In this document: positions 33,244 through 46,300 of the stretch, one piece after another
Numbering within the stretch: position 1 is the first letter of the stretch
Layout: every line of letters starts with the position of its first letter
Assembly: GCF_910596095.1 (NCBI RefSeq)
Contig: NC_056537.1
Coordinates: 2,828,574-2,892,573 of the forward strand
Length of the DNA: 64,000 bases
Direction: 5' to 3'
DNA from: Thunnus maccoyii
Lineage: Eukaryota > Chordata > Actinopteri > Scombriformes > Scombridae
Made by a program: the position numbers and the translations under genes
The notes under the pieces: model-generated
The model's input: the letters and a program-made list of their open reading frames with translations, nothing else
Told to the model about the DNA's origin: nothing
Databases searched by the model: none

Positions 33244-34143
33244 ATGGATACAATAGAACCGATATTGGGCCTTTGTAAAACTATCCTCGACTTGGTTGAG
33301 AAGACGAAGACCAATAAGGAGCGCTGCCAACGACTTGCGCAGAGAGTCAAAGACCTGGAGGAACTGGTTCTGACCATCAAACAAAGGCGGCCGGGTCAAA
33401 TGTCTGACACTGTGACCAATGCTCTGAAGCAACTCTGCATCACTCTGGAATCAGCCAGGGAACTGATGAGGAAATATTCCCAAACTACTCGTTTTAAGAG
33501 TTTCCTGAAATCCATGTCTCATGAAGACAAATTCTGCAAGGTGAATGAAAGACTGACTGATACCTTCCAGCTCCTGTCTGGCGCTCTGCAGATCGAGCAC
33601 GGGAACATTTTGTACGAATTGTATGACAATGTTTCAGGGAGGAGACGGGGTGAAGAGTACTGCAGTGGCCCCACAGACCCTGTGCCTGCCCCCTGCATGT
33701 TGCCCTCTGCACCTCCCTGTAGCCCTATACCTTCCACACCTGTCACCTGCATGACACCCTCTGCATCTGTCTGTAGCCCCGTAACTCCCACACCTGTCAC
33801 CTGCATGATACCCTCTGCATCTGTCTGTAGCCCCGTAAGTCCCATGCCTGTCACCTGCATGATACCCTCTGCATCTGTCTGTAGCCCCGTAAGTCCCATG
33901 CCTGTCACCTGCATGATACCCTCTGCATCTGTCTGTAGCCCCGTAACTCCCATGCCTGTCTGCTGCTTCATGACCTCCAGGCCTCTCTGTAGCCCCGTCA
34001 CTCCCATGCCTGTCCTTCGCATCATTTCTCCAGTCCGTGTCGGCGCTGTGGCTCCCATATGTCTGCCTGTCAATGTGGCCACCATGTCTGTCACCAGGTC
34101 TATCACCTCCATGCCTTTTTCACTACAAAATAATCCACGGTAA
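33244..34143 (+). CDS. Solo MLKL-type 4HB domain protein with repeat tail, unit B
   Basis: 299 aa. It is identical to the unit A protein except for one additional 18-residue repeat in the tail. In the 4HB part I see three nucleotide differences from unit A (GTA/GTG, AAC/AAT, AAG/AAA), all silent. The splice acceptor before the ATG (ctctacag|CTAATCATGG), the in-phase cryptic donor GGG|GTGAAG and the downstream AATAAA are all kept. Two intact copies that differ only at silent sites and by a whole repeat unit argue that the frame is maintained as protein, though very recent duplication alone could also explain it. Confidence 0.8.
   Translation: MDTIEPILGLCKTILDLVEKTKTNKERCQRLAQRVKDLEELVLTIKQRRPGQMSDTVTNALKQLCITLESARELMRKYSQTTRFKSFLKSMSHEDKFCKVNERLTDTFQLLSGALQIEHGNILYELYDNVSGRRRGEEYCSGPTDPVPAPCMLPSAPPCSPIPSTPVTCMTPSASVCSPVTPTPVTCMIPSASVCSPVSPMPVTCMIPSASVCSPVSPMPVTCMIPSASVCSPVTPMPVCCFMTSRPLCSPVTPMPVLRIISPVRVGAVAPICLPVNVATMSVTRSITSMPFSLQNNPR
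33685..34008 (+). repeat. In-frame 54-bp coding minisatellite, six units
   Basis: Six units of 54 bp, one more than unit A. The extra unit is a copy of the PVTCMIPSASVCSPVSPM type, so it arose by unequal exchange or slippage within the array. Confidence 0.92.
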
Positions 34144-34361
34144 CAAGTTATGTGGTCAGTGATTCTTTTATTCCTTAAAACAAGACAAACATGCTGTAAA
34201 AACTTCCACTATTTTGCCTGCTGCTGGGGCTGCTTTGCTGAAATTTCGTAGGGGGCGCTATTCAGCCAGTTTGCATCACTGATGGAATATTGTCATGTAG
34301 ACGTGTTCAGGCCGGGACTCTTATCAAACATATAAAGTTTGGTGCAGGCTGGAGCATTTAC

Positions 34362-34367
34362 AATAAA
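34362..34367 (+). terminator. Polyadenylation signal of solo 4HB gene, unit B
   Basis: AATAAA 218 bp after the stop codon, as in unit A. Confidence 0.5.
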
Positions 34368-37300
34368 GTTATAGCAACTTCCTCTGTCATGGTGAAACAT
34401 CAAATCTCAACGGTGTGAGGATGAGAATTTTCTGCAGGGTGAGACATGTCTGTCTCGCTCACACCTGTGTCATCAAAATCATGCAAGTTTTGGGTCCATT
34501 CACTTGAATTTCAATTAGTAAATTGAAAACCCTTGATGAGTTTGTGTGTAAAACAAATTAATTTCCTAATTTTCATCAAGTCTATTTTTAGAAAAGTAAA
34601 GACTTTTGACCCACATGACCTGGTCAAAGGTTGATTGACATGTGTACTGTCAGGTGTGTAGAGACAATAAGTAACTGCAGCTGGACACAGAAAAATACTC
34701 ATATATTCGAATGGAGAGTGTGAGTGAACCGCTAGTTGCTCAGGTCCTAATAAAGGAAAAACTGCAGTACAGAGCTACAAATTTTAGTTTTGATGGTATT
34801 TTTCTACAGCAATTTATCACTAAACTGTCACCCTCACTCCATTTTTTCCCTTCCCCTCATAGGTCATCCCCACTACTTAGTTATAAATATCAGACCTATA
34901 ATTATTGTAAAATAAATGATAATAACACCAAACTTCATACAAAGTTTGTATATAATGTACTGTATGTATATGGGCCTTTCTGCTGTATCCTACAAAAATG
35001 AGCTGCATTCAACCCCCACACCAGTGGCGGCAAGTGACTCAAAAAATTGGGGAGGATAGGAGGAAAACCAACATACCGCATCAAACTATATCATTGTCCC
35101 CCACCTGATGAAGTCGGAGGGGTGGGGGGCAATTTTATATGCCAATAAAACAATTTGCTTTTAAAAACAAAACGCTGCTTCTTTAAAGACATTTAGCATA
35201 TACATATTGTTTCTAAACAAAGAAGAGCTCATTGTTTGTTTGCTGTCTCTCTTCCTCTGTGTGTCTGTGTCCTCTTCCCAGGTATCCATGGTGATTGAGG
35301 TCACCTGGCTCAGGTCCTATCTGTTCAAGTTCTCCTGATCAGATTTTTCATACACTACATGTTATCAGTCTATGTATAATTTTGCCATCCTGTTTGTCTT
35401 TAAAGTGAGATATTATTGAATTTATATAGTGACTTTGCTGATGGAAACATCGCTGTTGCTGCTGTAAGAAACAATGTTCTCAATTTATTCTTTTTAAAAT
35501 AGTAATTAAAAATTCAGTTCTTTAGTAATGAAAAAGAACTGACAAGAGTATTGATAAATACTCTTATTTCTTTCTTCTGGAGTTTCGTTGATTCCACCAT
35601 TGCAGTCAACATCGCAACATAAAACATCTCTACTCTTATCAGATCATTTTAACACCTGCAGACACAAACGTGATGAAAACTGTTGGTTACGTTCCCTTAA
35701 GGTGCTGAAAATAATCTGAATCAAGTTGATGAGTGACGGTGAAATTAATCAGCAGCTTCAACCAGGAAACCAACCAGAAGAAGAATAAACATGTAACTAA
35801 CGGCAGGAGATTTTTAACATCTGTTGATTCACAAACAGTCTCAACTCTCTGTATTCATCTTTAACCTGAAGTGTTCTTTAAGGAAATCTGATCACAGAAC
35901 AGCAGCTCTGAACTCTGGAATAAAAAACCTGGAACAAAAGTCAAATATTAACAGACAGTATGAATCTTTATCAGCTGGATCATAAAGTCTGATGTGTGTC
36001 TTTTATTCCAACAAGGAAATAAAAAGTGCTGAGATGGCATTACTGCAGTCTGTTGTATCTCTGTGATATGTGCAAAATGGGACAAATAAGTTGTTTGTGG
36101 ATGAGATAAAGATAAAATTCTAACCATAGCGTCCCTGCAGCTGGCTGGTGGCTACAGCCTGACTATGGGAGGATGAGAAAATCAGTTAAAATCCATTCAC
36201 TATACGCCTGTTTTTCCAATGTTTTGTGATTATTATTTTTAATGGCACACGGTGTGTGTTTTTTTAAACATATTGTAATGATAATAGTCCAGCATTGTGT
36301 GAACTAACATCAAATTTTCTTGGGGGAGGAACCCCCCAAATTCTCCCAACCAAAACCCCTGTGGGCCTTTGAGCATTGCTTTGAACTCTCTGCCAGACAG
36401 TTGTAGGTCCAGTTATTCAGTCAACTGGATACCATCATAAATCAACAACAATCATATCATATAAGCAAAATGGTGCAGAACAAGAAAAAATGCTGCCACT
36501 ATTGTATTGAATACATCCTTCTGCTTTTTCCCAGCAGCCTCAGACTTTTTCCTCGGTACGCTGCTCTTGTTTCCTGTTGGAACAATTAATAAGAATGCTT
36601 CTTGTTTGCCACCAAATTACTGCTTACTGATTGGCTGCTGTTTGTGATCAATAACAAGACCTAATTAAAGTTTGAATGCCAAATTTCTAACCGTCAAATT
36701 TGTTTAAAACTAAATATAATTTAATTTAAATTCATATAAGCTTTGAGGCACTGTGCTTTTTAAATATTAGCAGCCAATCACTGAAAAGGTCTTTGAATTG
36801 TTGCCTCAATACTACTTAACATAAAACAATCATTTTGATTGGTCTGTGGTACCCAGGAAGTGTGTGGCAAAAAGTTAATCAGGTCAGGCAAATCGCTTGG
36901 TATGCGCTGTGACATATCGAATTTTACTTTTGCATAATAAGGCTGCTAAACCAAAAACAGACTATTTAACAATTTGCAGAACTGTATTATGATGAAGTGT
37001 TTTAGGAAATCTTTTAATTATAGTAGACATATTTGCCAAATACATATTGTTTTTTTGTGAATAAGTGTTTGAAGCAAACCATTTTGTCAAACGGTGTTTA
37101 GCGAAATGGGACAAGAATGTCAGCTAAACTGGGACAGTTGTTTAAGTGTTAATATTTGCAATAAGACTGTGACGCTGGGCTAAAGTACATTAGCCTAGCC
37201 ATAATGTACTAGGCTAAAGTACATTAGACTAGCCATAATGTACATTAGCCTAGGCTAATGTAGTAATAACAGCTGATCAGAGTTTATTCATTCACGCTAG

Positions 37301-37936
37301 CTCTGTTCACTTGCTAGCTCGGAACAGTTTAGTAGCCTAAAACTAACATTTTGTAAAACTATTTATTACAGACATGGCACCAAGGAGACAGACGGGGAAG
37401 AAAAGACAGGGAGAGAATGTTGAGGTAAAATAAAATCAGCAGAGAGAGGACATGATGGAGGGTGCCTTTAAAGAATATAGGAAGGCATCATTTGTTAATT
37501 ATTTTAGTATTCATACAACACCTGATTCCCTATTTTACTCTGTATTCTCTGTATTACTATGTTCAATTGTACTATATGATATATGTTCAAATAAAAAAAT
37601 ATTTGAAGTGAAAATGAATGTCTCAATTTACCTCACCAGTTGTCCCATTTTATCTGAACATGCCAACAACGTGAGAGAAGGGGTCTTGGTGTGTTTGAAG
37701 GTCTGTAAAAACAAGTGTTCTTCTAAACAAGTATACTTTACTACATCATTTCAAAACAGAAATACTGCAGAGATCCGTGATAACTTATGAAAACATCAGT
37801 GGAGTGAGGAACCAGCTATTTGCATGGTCTCCTGGTAATTCTACCAAAAAATGTCCTAAATGACCTGATTCCACTTAACTCCCGGAGATAAACAGGAAAT
37901 TATGAGCTAAGGGAGGAGCTGAAAGCAAAAGAAGTC
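34368..37936. other. Intergenic region solo 4HB to MLKL, unit B
   Basis: Near-identical to 1681-5271 with small indels, including loss of about 15 bp near 35072. The 22-bp palindrome is at 37241-37262. No gene recognised. Confidence 0.5.
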
Positions 37937-37950
37937 AGTTTCACTTTGTC
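37937..37950 (+). promoter_or_regulatory. ISRE-like element upstream of MLKL, unit B
   Basis: AGTTTCACTTTGTC, identical to unit A, 65 bp before the probable exon 1 donor at 38015|38016. Confidence 0.4.
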
Positions 37951-37954
37951 CTAG

Positions 37955-38015
37955 CGCGCTCAAAACCTGCATACCTGGTTCGAGACGGACAGCTCTCACT
38001 GACTTCAACTTTCAG
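37955..38015 (+). other. mlkl: Probable non-coding exon 1 of MLKL, unit B
   Basis: Ends at TTTCAG|GTAAATAA as in unit A. The 5' end is a guess. Confidence 0.4.
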
Positions 38016-38065
38016 GTAAATAATCTTTGTTTTTCCATCATAGCTAAACTAAACTCACAGCCTGG

Positions 38066-38518
38066 TCGCCAGAGTAAAACGTTGGCAGTTTACGTTTCTG
38101 CAAACCACAGAAACGTTGAATATCTACGTTTCAATACATGTAATACATAGGATATTAACATTTCAACAATACGTATCATATCAAAATGTCAACAATACGT
38201 ATTATCTCAGCATTTCTACAAAACGTATCATCTCAACATTTCTAAAGTGGCGTACGTAGCTCACATGCGGTATATGAGCTGACATTCCTGTTAGGAGGAG
38301 GAGGGGTTGGTGGATGATTAGTAAGTTTGTCAGGAAGAAAGTTGGAATCACCAAGTGGTCTTTGTGCTTAAACCTAAACAGAACTTAACCACAGCGCTGT
38401 CACGCCATATAACATCATTATTCAACGGGTAGAAATGTTACTATGCTACGTATGTAGAAATGCTGATAAGATACTGTGGTTTGCAGAAACGTTCAATGCC
38501 AATGTTTTCCTCTGGCGA
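38066..38518. mobile_element. 453-bp MITE with 45-bp TIRs, unit B copy
   Basis: Same element and insertion site as 5401-5853, hence inserted before the duplication. Confidence 0.75.
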
Positions 38519-40375
38519 TAAGGTCGCAACTCCGCAGCTTACGGCTCTTCTTGAGTCCTCTTGTTGATTCTGTGAGCAGGTTAGTGTGCTGCAGAGTCAG
38601 CATGTAGATCAGTAGCGCAGGAAGTCATTTCTCTACATGTTACAACAAGTTTCGCTTTCGCTCTATAAATAAATCTGAAGACAAATAAGAAAAATGCTGA
38701 AAATTTCATTTATTTTATTTTATTTTATTTTAGATTTGAGTTTTGTAGAATATTTACAGTCTTTTTAGCATCAAATTCCCTCTTTGTGTTTCCTCGGACA
38801 GTGTTTCCCAGTTGAGCTGCAGTGGAAAACCACTAGCCTCCTTTTTTGCGTGAAATAAGGAGACCATCAGCCATTCAAGGATCTAAAAATATATCAGCCA
38901 CTTCCTGTGGAAAACAAAAGAACAATAACATAAAAAAAAATGAAAGTAAAAATAATGGACAAATACAGCCCTTTTTTCCAGTATATACTTCACTCATAAA
39001 ATAATGCAAAGGGTTTTCTAATTCTTCAAAATACAGAGAGTGTGTTTTTAAAGCATTTTAATATCAGCTTTACTATCCAAGTATGTTTATTTCAATTTCT
39101 TGGTAGTAACAAATTTGCAAAACTTTTCATATTCAACATATTTAAAAGAAACTCCTGAGAACTCCTGAAATTTTACCCCCCTCGATGTTTCACTTCATTT
39201 TTTATCAGCTCAGTTCATCTGAGTGCCCTTAAAGTCACTTTGATTAAATTCATGTCAGCCAGGGTTCAATACAGAGCCAGCTGCTGATAATTATAGTGAG
39301 CCTGTTATGTTGTTTAAAAGGGTTGTTATACAACTTTCTGTTGAACAGGTTTGTGGACAATCCAGAGTAACTGGGACTGTGTGAGAGAAAGTCTCAGGAA
39401 ATGAGTCTCTATAGCCTTTAAACTATCTGGTTCAATATGTTGAACAGCCACAGGTGTCAGAGATGAGACATTAACTGTTTTCCAGTCTATTTATTAAATG
39501 TTGTCATCACCATTCAGAATCATTGATGGCATAATACCAAAAAGGTTAAGTTACATTGTGTGTTTCGATGAAGTTCCTGACCATGTCCCAGTGGTTGCCC
39601 AGGTCTTTATTAAAGTCTTTGCATTGACTTGTTGTGCAGCAGGATGGTTTGTGCTCTTTCCAGTTAATCAAACCTATGCTTGTGGCTGAGATGATTATTA
39701 AGAATGACATTTTCTGGCCCAGCAGACATATGACAGGACAAACCGGATAATTGATAAAGATTTGATTCATAAATGAAACTAACTTGAAGCAGCAAGTTTT
39801 CACTTCTGGACATTTCTACAAAAGTTGTAATAAAGAACCTCTGATCCCACAACCGTGCCGACATTGGGACATCAGGCATAATTTGGATAATTGTCCTTGA
39901 TTTGAAAGTATAATGGAAGTTACATAAGCTCTGCACAGAGTTTTATTCTGAATTATCTTATGTCTTACACATTTAGAGAATTTGAATGCTGATTTACATA
40001 TATTTTCCTACTCTGTGCTTGTTAACAATACATTCAAATCCTGCTCTCATGCAACTAGATGAAAGCAAATAAAATGAAAACAATCTTCATGATTTGATTG
40101 CGCAAACCAACAAAATACACCTGCAGGTACCAACACTTTTAGAGGCATATTTTTTCACTTGGGACAGAGCCAGGCAGCTGTTTCCTCCTGCTGTCAGTCT
40201 TAATATTAAACTTGAACACTTTCTCAGACAAAAAAATGTCAATTTAACTTAGTTCAATTTAATTCAGTTTGGTTCAGATTATTTGAGTTGACTGGGACTC
40301 GTTTAAACTGGAATTATTTTGCATTCAGCTTTGTTTTATAATTTCTTTGTGTCTTCTCTGTCGCTCCAGCTGGTC

Positions 40376-43300
40376 ATGGACACCATAAAAAACATCCTGT
40401 CCATTGCATCAAAGATCTACACCCTGGTTGAAAATGTTAAGGCCAATAAGAAGCGCTGCCACCGTGTCGCCCAGCGAGTCAAAGCCCTGGGCGAGCTGGT
40501 GAGGTCCATCAAAGAGGGGAAGGAGATGGTTTTAGAAAAGGCTCTAAAGGAACTCGCCATCACTCTGGAATCAGCACAGGAGCTCATCGAGAAATACACC
40601 TTGGCCAACTGGATGGAGTGCATCCTAAAATATCGGAGCCATGGAGACGAGTTCAACAGTGTGAACGAACGCCTTGACGACGCCTTCCAGGTTCTGTCTG
40701 TAGCTCTGAAGGTTGAGCAGGGGAACATGGTTTGCCAGATTTTTGATATGGCACAGGACAAGGTGGACGGGTGGACGGATGATGCAGAGCTGAAGAAATG
40801 TGAGGGAAACTGGTTTTGGCTTTGCCTTTGTAGAGTAGATTAAGCAAAAGTCAGATGGTCCATATGAGCCTAAATTTGATTTTTTAGTTTTAATCTTAAA
40901 GGACAGGTTCACCGTTTTTTCAAGTGTGTCTTAAAACAACAGTCAGTTGTCCACATGAACAGTGAAAGAGGTTTTCCTCGCTGTAATCACTCCTCCTGTT
41001 CATACTGGATATTAAAAGATCCTTCAAATGTGCTTTCAGTGTAAGTGATGGAGGCCAAAATCCACAGTGTGTCCACACAGTCATTTAAAAGTTGATGTGA
41101 AGCTTATATTCAGCTTCAGCAGTCTGAGTTAGTCATATAAGGTGGACATCTGACACATTTACAGTCTTTTTAGCATCAAATTCCCTCATTGTGTTTCCTC
41201 GGACAGTGTTTCCCTGTTGAGTTGCAGGTGGAAGTATAGTAACAAAAACCCAAAGATATTCAGTTTACTCTCTGAGAGGACTAAAGGAACCAAAAAATAT
41301 TCATATGTAAGAAGCTGGAACAAGAGAAATTTAGCATTTTTTTTTCATAAAAAATGACTCCGAGCCATAAATCGATTATACAAACAGTTGGCGATTAATT
41401 TTCTGTCAATCTACTAATCGATTAATCGATCATTGCAGCTCTAAAAAGCCTAATTGAAGTCTGTTTCTTACTGTAACCAGACCTGACTAACATAAAGATA
41501 TGAGTTCAGTGTTTTCTAAATTGATGTTATTTCATAAGATCGAAGAGTAGAAGAGTAGAGAGGTTGGATTGGATTCAGAGTCTGGTTGTCTTTGTATAAT
41601 CAGTGTTTGTGTGTTCCTCAGTGATCCTGGACCACATGAAGGAGCAGAAGGAGAAAACGGACGCCATGCTGATCAACGTGATAAAATTCATGGAGATGTG
41701 TGAGTACACTAAATCTCTTAAAGGGGTCATATTCTGCACATTTCTAGGTCTGTATTTATATTCTGGGGCTCAGTTAAAAACTCCTTATTTATCTTATACC
41801 GGCTCTTAAGGCAGCCCCTCAGTTCAGCCTCTGTCTGAAAAAGGCAGTTTTGGAGGCTACATCAACAAATCATGAAACAAACTATAGTAGCAGGATTTCA
41901 CTACTTTTTCTCATTCTTTACTAGAAAGGTCAACTTCTTAAATACATATCTCTGGTTCCTCATTTGACGCTCCAAAATCGAAACAAGGTCACAGCAAGGG
42001 CGTCAAAGCACCTCATAATGCTTTTGGTGCATGTTCACCCATTTTAAACAACAGATTTACTTCAAAACATGCGTCAGACACTTTCAGAGCGTTTTGGCCT
42101 TTAACTGCAACAGCAGATTTAACATCTTTCTTTTTTCTTTTTTTTTTTCTTTTTTTTTTTAAAAAAAGGTATTATTTTTAAACACAAGCCAATTTTTTCA
42201 ATAAAAAATAAATAAACAAATGTTTTTAAAATTATTAGAATTTTTATTATATGTGTGCACATGTGTATGTGAGTTACTGCCGAACACAAATATTATGAAT
42301 GAATAATAGGAATTGAACCAATACATTAACACTTTTTTAAGAAATAAGGAAACATCAAACAATTTTATTGAAATTAGTAATAAAAATATATAAATTCTTA
42401 AATTGATTTTTTCTCATGTTAGAGATAATAGAAGCCATGAAAATAGTTGTAGAAGCAGCAAAAGTGGAATAGAAGCTGAAGCATTAATCAGAGTAGTATT
42501 AGTATTTCTAATTATTATTATTTATCTGTAAATAAATGTTGAATTATGTTCCATTCATTTCTTTCCCTCCTCGAGCTTCAGTTGCTGATTGTAGACGCAG
42601 TGAGTCAGTTTGCTTTGCTTCGATTCGCAATATAAAATAAAACTATTAAAGTCTTAAAACTAGGCTTTGAGACAGAATCCATCTTCCAGACCATAAGATG
42701 GAGGATGGACCTGTAATAGCTGATGTTGCAGCTATCCAGTGGTGCAAATTTCTAACAAATTTGCATTTTCTCAGATTATCCAAATGATACGGAGACAACG
42801 TGGGTGTTTTGGGTCAGTTGCCCACTTTGCCTGCTTGATAATCCAGCCTTGCTTGTAACTTTGTTTTTTACAGTGAACAAGCCCAGCCCCAGTGATGAGG
42901 ATATCCGTCTGATCAAACCAGAGGAGCTGGAGTACGGACACCCCAAAGAGAAAATCGCGAAAACATCAAACTCAGAGATTTACAAAGGACAGTACCGCGG
43001 ATTCACAGTGGCCATCAAGCGATACAGCAACCCTGTGAACACCTCCCCAAGGTAGAGAATAATACCAGTGTGGCTTTATTTTTAATTCTATTTAATTTAC
43101 ACCAGTATTTCAATTGACAACTCTGCCTCCTTTAGAGCCGAAAGCTCTATCACTAGCACTATCTCTTCTTCTGCAATGTGTCAGTGGTGGAATGTAACCA
43201 AGTACATTTACTCAAATACTGTACAGTTTTGAGAGACTTGTACTTTATTTGGGCGTTTCTTTCTTTCTATTTACTCCACTACATTTATCTCACAGCTGAA

Positions 43301-46300
43301 GTTGCTTTCCAGATCAATATTTTATAAGTAAATTACATGATGTGTTGTTATAGAGGCAATAACAGTAGCTGCATTAAAATGCAATTAACATGTATACGTC
43401 AGTGAATATTAATATTCCAATGATGTATACCATTATATATGATAAATATAACACTCTAAATGTGGTTGAAAAATTTTACTTTTAATACTTCAAGTACATT
43501 TTGCTGCCAATACTTCTGTACTTTTACTTCATTTTAAATGCAGGACTTTTACTTGTAATGGAGTATTTTTTCATCGTGGTATTGCTAACTAAAAGATCTC
43601 AGCACTTCTTTAACCACTGGCAGGATTGTACCTATCGGTGTTCCAAAAATCCATTAAAAGACAAACTTCTGCACTGAATAACACAGTCAAATGCAGATTA
43701 ATTGCTGGACTACTTACCCTCTTTACACATAGACTGCGTCTACAGTAAGCCACTAAATTCTAAAACGCTGTTTTTGAGCATGAATGACCTGCGTCCACAG
43801 CAGGAGTTCAGCTTGTTTCTGCAAATACCTCCGTCTACATTGAAACGCCAAAACTGGTAGTTCTCCTCCTACTGAGCATCTGCAGAGGACAGACAAGGCA
43901 GTCAGCCACAGAAAACCAGCAAAGAAGAAACTGTACACCATTTACGTTTCTGCGGCGGCTTTCTGACATTTAGTTTATTGCAGCAGATTACAACAGTTTG
44001 AGTAGAGAAAGGTGGTAGATAGCTATGTTTAACTCTAAACAAGCTGTCAAAGCAGACCATAAAGATAACAACACTCGCATGAAGCCGTCCACCATTGTTG
44101 TTATTGTTTACTCAAATACTGCACAATTTTTCCTGTGAACACTACAACGTCAAGCCGGCGTTTTCAAATTTGCACACTCTGGAAGCCATTTTGGAAATAG
44201 ACATGTCCACACTAAGCCAGCTAAATTCGTAAATGTATCGACTTCTCTCTGTTTTGGCCCTCCATCCACAGTTTTTCTTCTCTGAAAACGGAGCTTTTCC
44301 AAAATGGCCTCCGGAGTGTGTAAATGTGAAATCGCCGGCCTGGCATTGCAGTGTGTACGGGAAAAATGGAGCTTCGCGAAAACGCTGTCATACAAAAAAA
44401 TGGTGGCAATGGTGCGGAGTTTCATTGGAAGAGGAAGAAGAAACACGGCAATAACTAACACAGTAGGAGCAGAACGAGTTGAAACTCTTGAATTTATTTG
44501 GCTTAATGTAGATGTGGCCACTCATGTGTCCCAGATACTGTAACTCAAAAAACTTACTCCATCTAAGATGCAGCTCTGATTTTGAGATACATTGTGACCC
44601 TAATTTGCTTAAATCTATAATCTATAGCATTTGATCATGAGGAAATTAAAAGTGTATGAATGTGGTATTTGAATATTAGCTGAGTAAGAGACGTAAAATG
44701 ACAACAAGTCAAATAGACATTGATTCCTTCCAGCCAGTCGTACTGATATTAACACACCGACATCACTTTGAGCTCAGACTTTTTTTACTCAAGGATGTGA
44801 CTCACTGTATTTGCCACATATCAACAAAAACATTTTCTCTATATTTAGTGTGGTGGAGGATGTTTTCAAGAAGGAAGTTGAAACCATGAAGCGCTTTGAG
44901 TCACCCAACATCCTGCGAATGTTTGGTATCTGCAAGCAGGCTGAAGATGGTGAGTAGACCACAGCATCACAGAATATCAGACGCATCACAAGCTGGCTGT
45001 GATGTTATTCAACCTGTTGTTTCTTTGTCACTGTCACATTACTGGACATAAATGATCTGGGAGTCAATTTTTAAAAAATTAGACTTTGACTATAGCTTGG
45101 ATCTAACTTATAGTCAGTCTTCAGATAGACGTCTAGATTCATCCGTTGCATAAAGGTGTCTAGTCTTTGACTCTCTTAACCCTTAAATACTGTTCATATT
45201 CTAACAGTGTCCCCTCATAATTAGTTTCTACACCCATTTTCTGAAGAACAAAGCTACTTTTCATTCATAAATACATCATCAGTCATTAATAAATGGATGA
45301 TTAATCCTAAATTAAGCTTTCAGGGAGCAGAAAGTGTATTTCATCACGAAGAAACATTCACAATCACACTATATTATGGTCCTATGTTATATTAAAACAG
45401 GAGAACATAACAGCCGTGATGATTTCAATAAATGTTATATGATGTGAAGAATGTTTTTGATTTTTTTTAACAAATAATAACATAAGATATAAGATATAAT
45501 AAGACATTTTTGTATATTCTGGGAAATATTCTGGGAAATATATATTAGGAAAGGTTATAGAATGTAATGCTAAAAGAAAGGTGTTTGGGATGTTTTTAAA
45601 GTTAAATTTAAAAAGTTTATTTATTTAAAGTGCAAAATCACACCAGGGTGTCTCAATACACTTTACAGCAGTAAAACAACAATATTTTACTGCTCTCAAA
45701 TGTAAAAATTGGTCAAATCTGACCTGAACAGTTAAGTTAACTTGAAAGTGAGTGTAAATTAAGCCTTGTTTTAAACTAAACACCATGGCTGACTGAGTAA
45801 CTGACTGCGTCAACCTGCTCAGCTACCTTCACCCCAGCAGAAAACTTCTGCCTTCTGCCCAAACACTACAGAACCGGCCTCTGATAACACTCTCCAACCT
45901 GGTGGTCCTAATTAATGTTGTACAATAAAAGCAGTAATGTATTATTGTGTTAAAATGATTCACATAGCATCTTTAAATTATAATAATATGACTTGTATTT
46001 GTGGCTGCCTGAAGGATCCAACCCTCAGTACCTCATCATCACCGAGTACTGTGAGAAGGGAAGTCTGCGACAGGTTCTGGACTCGAAATACGAACTGTCC
46101 TGGACCAGGAAAGCTCGAATGTGTCTGGACGCAGCACAAGGACTCTACCGGTCAGATTACAACTAATAATTCTTTGTCTAATTTACTGGCAAATTTCAAT
46201 TATGTGCCAGAAATGATAAAACACAAAGAAGGAGATAGGAGGAGATAAACACAGTCAGTGCAGGCAAGACAGGAGTTTTATGTTTTCAGAAAATCCAGTG

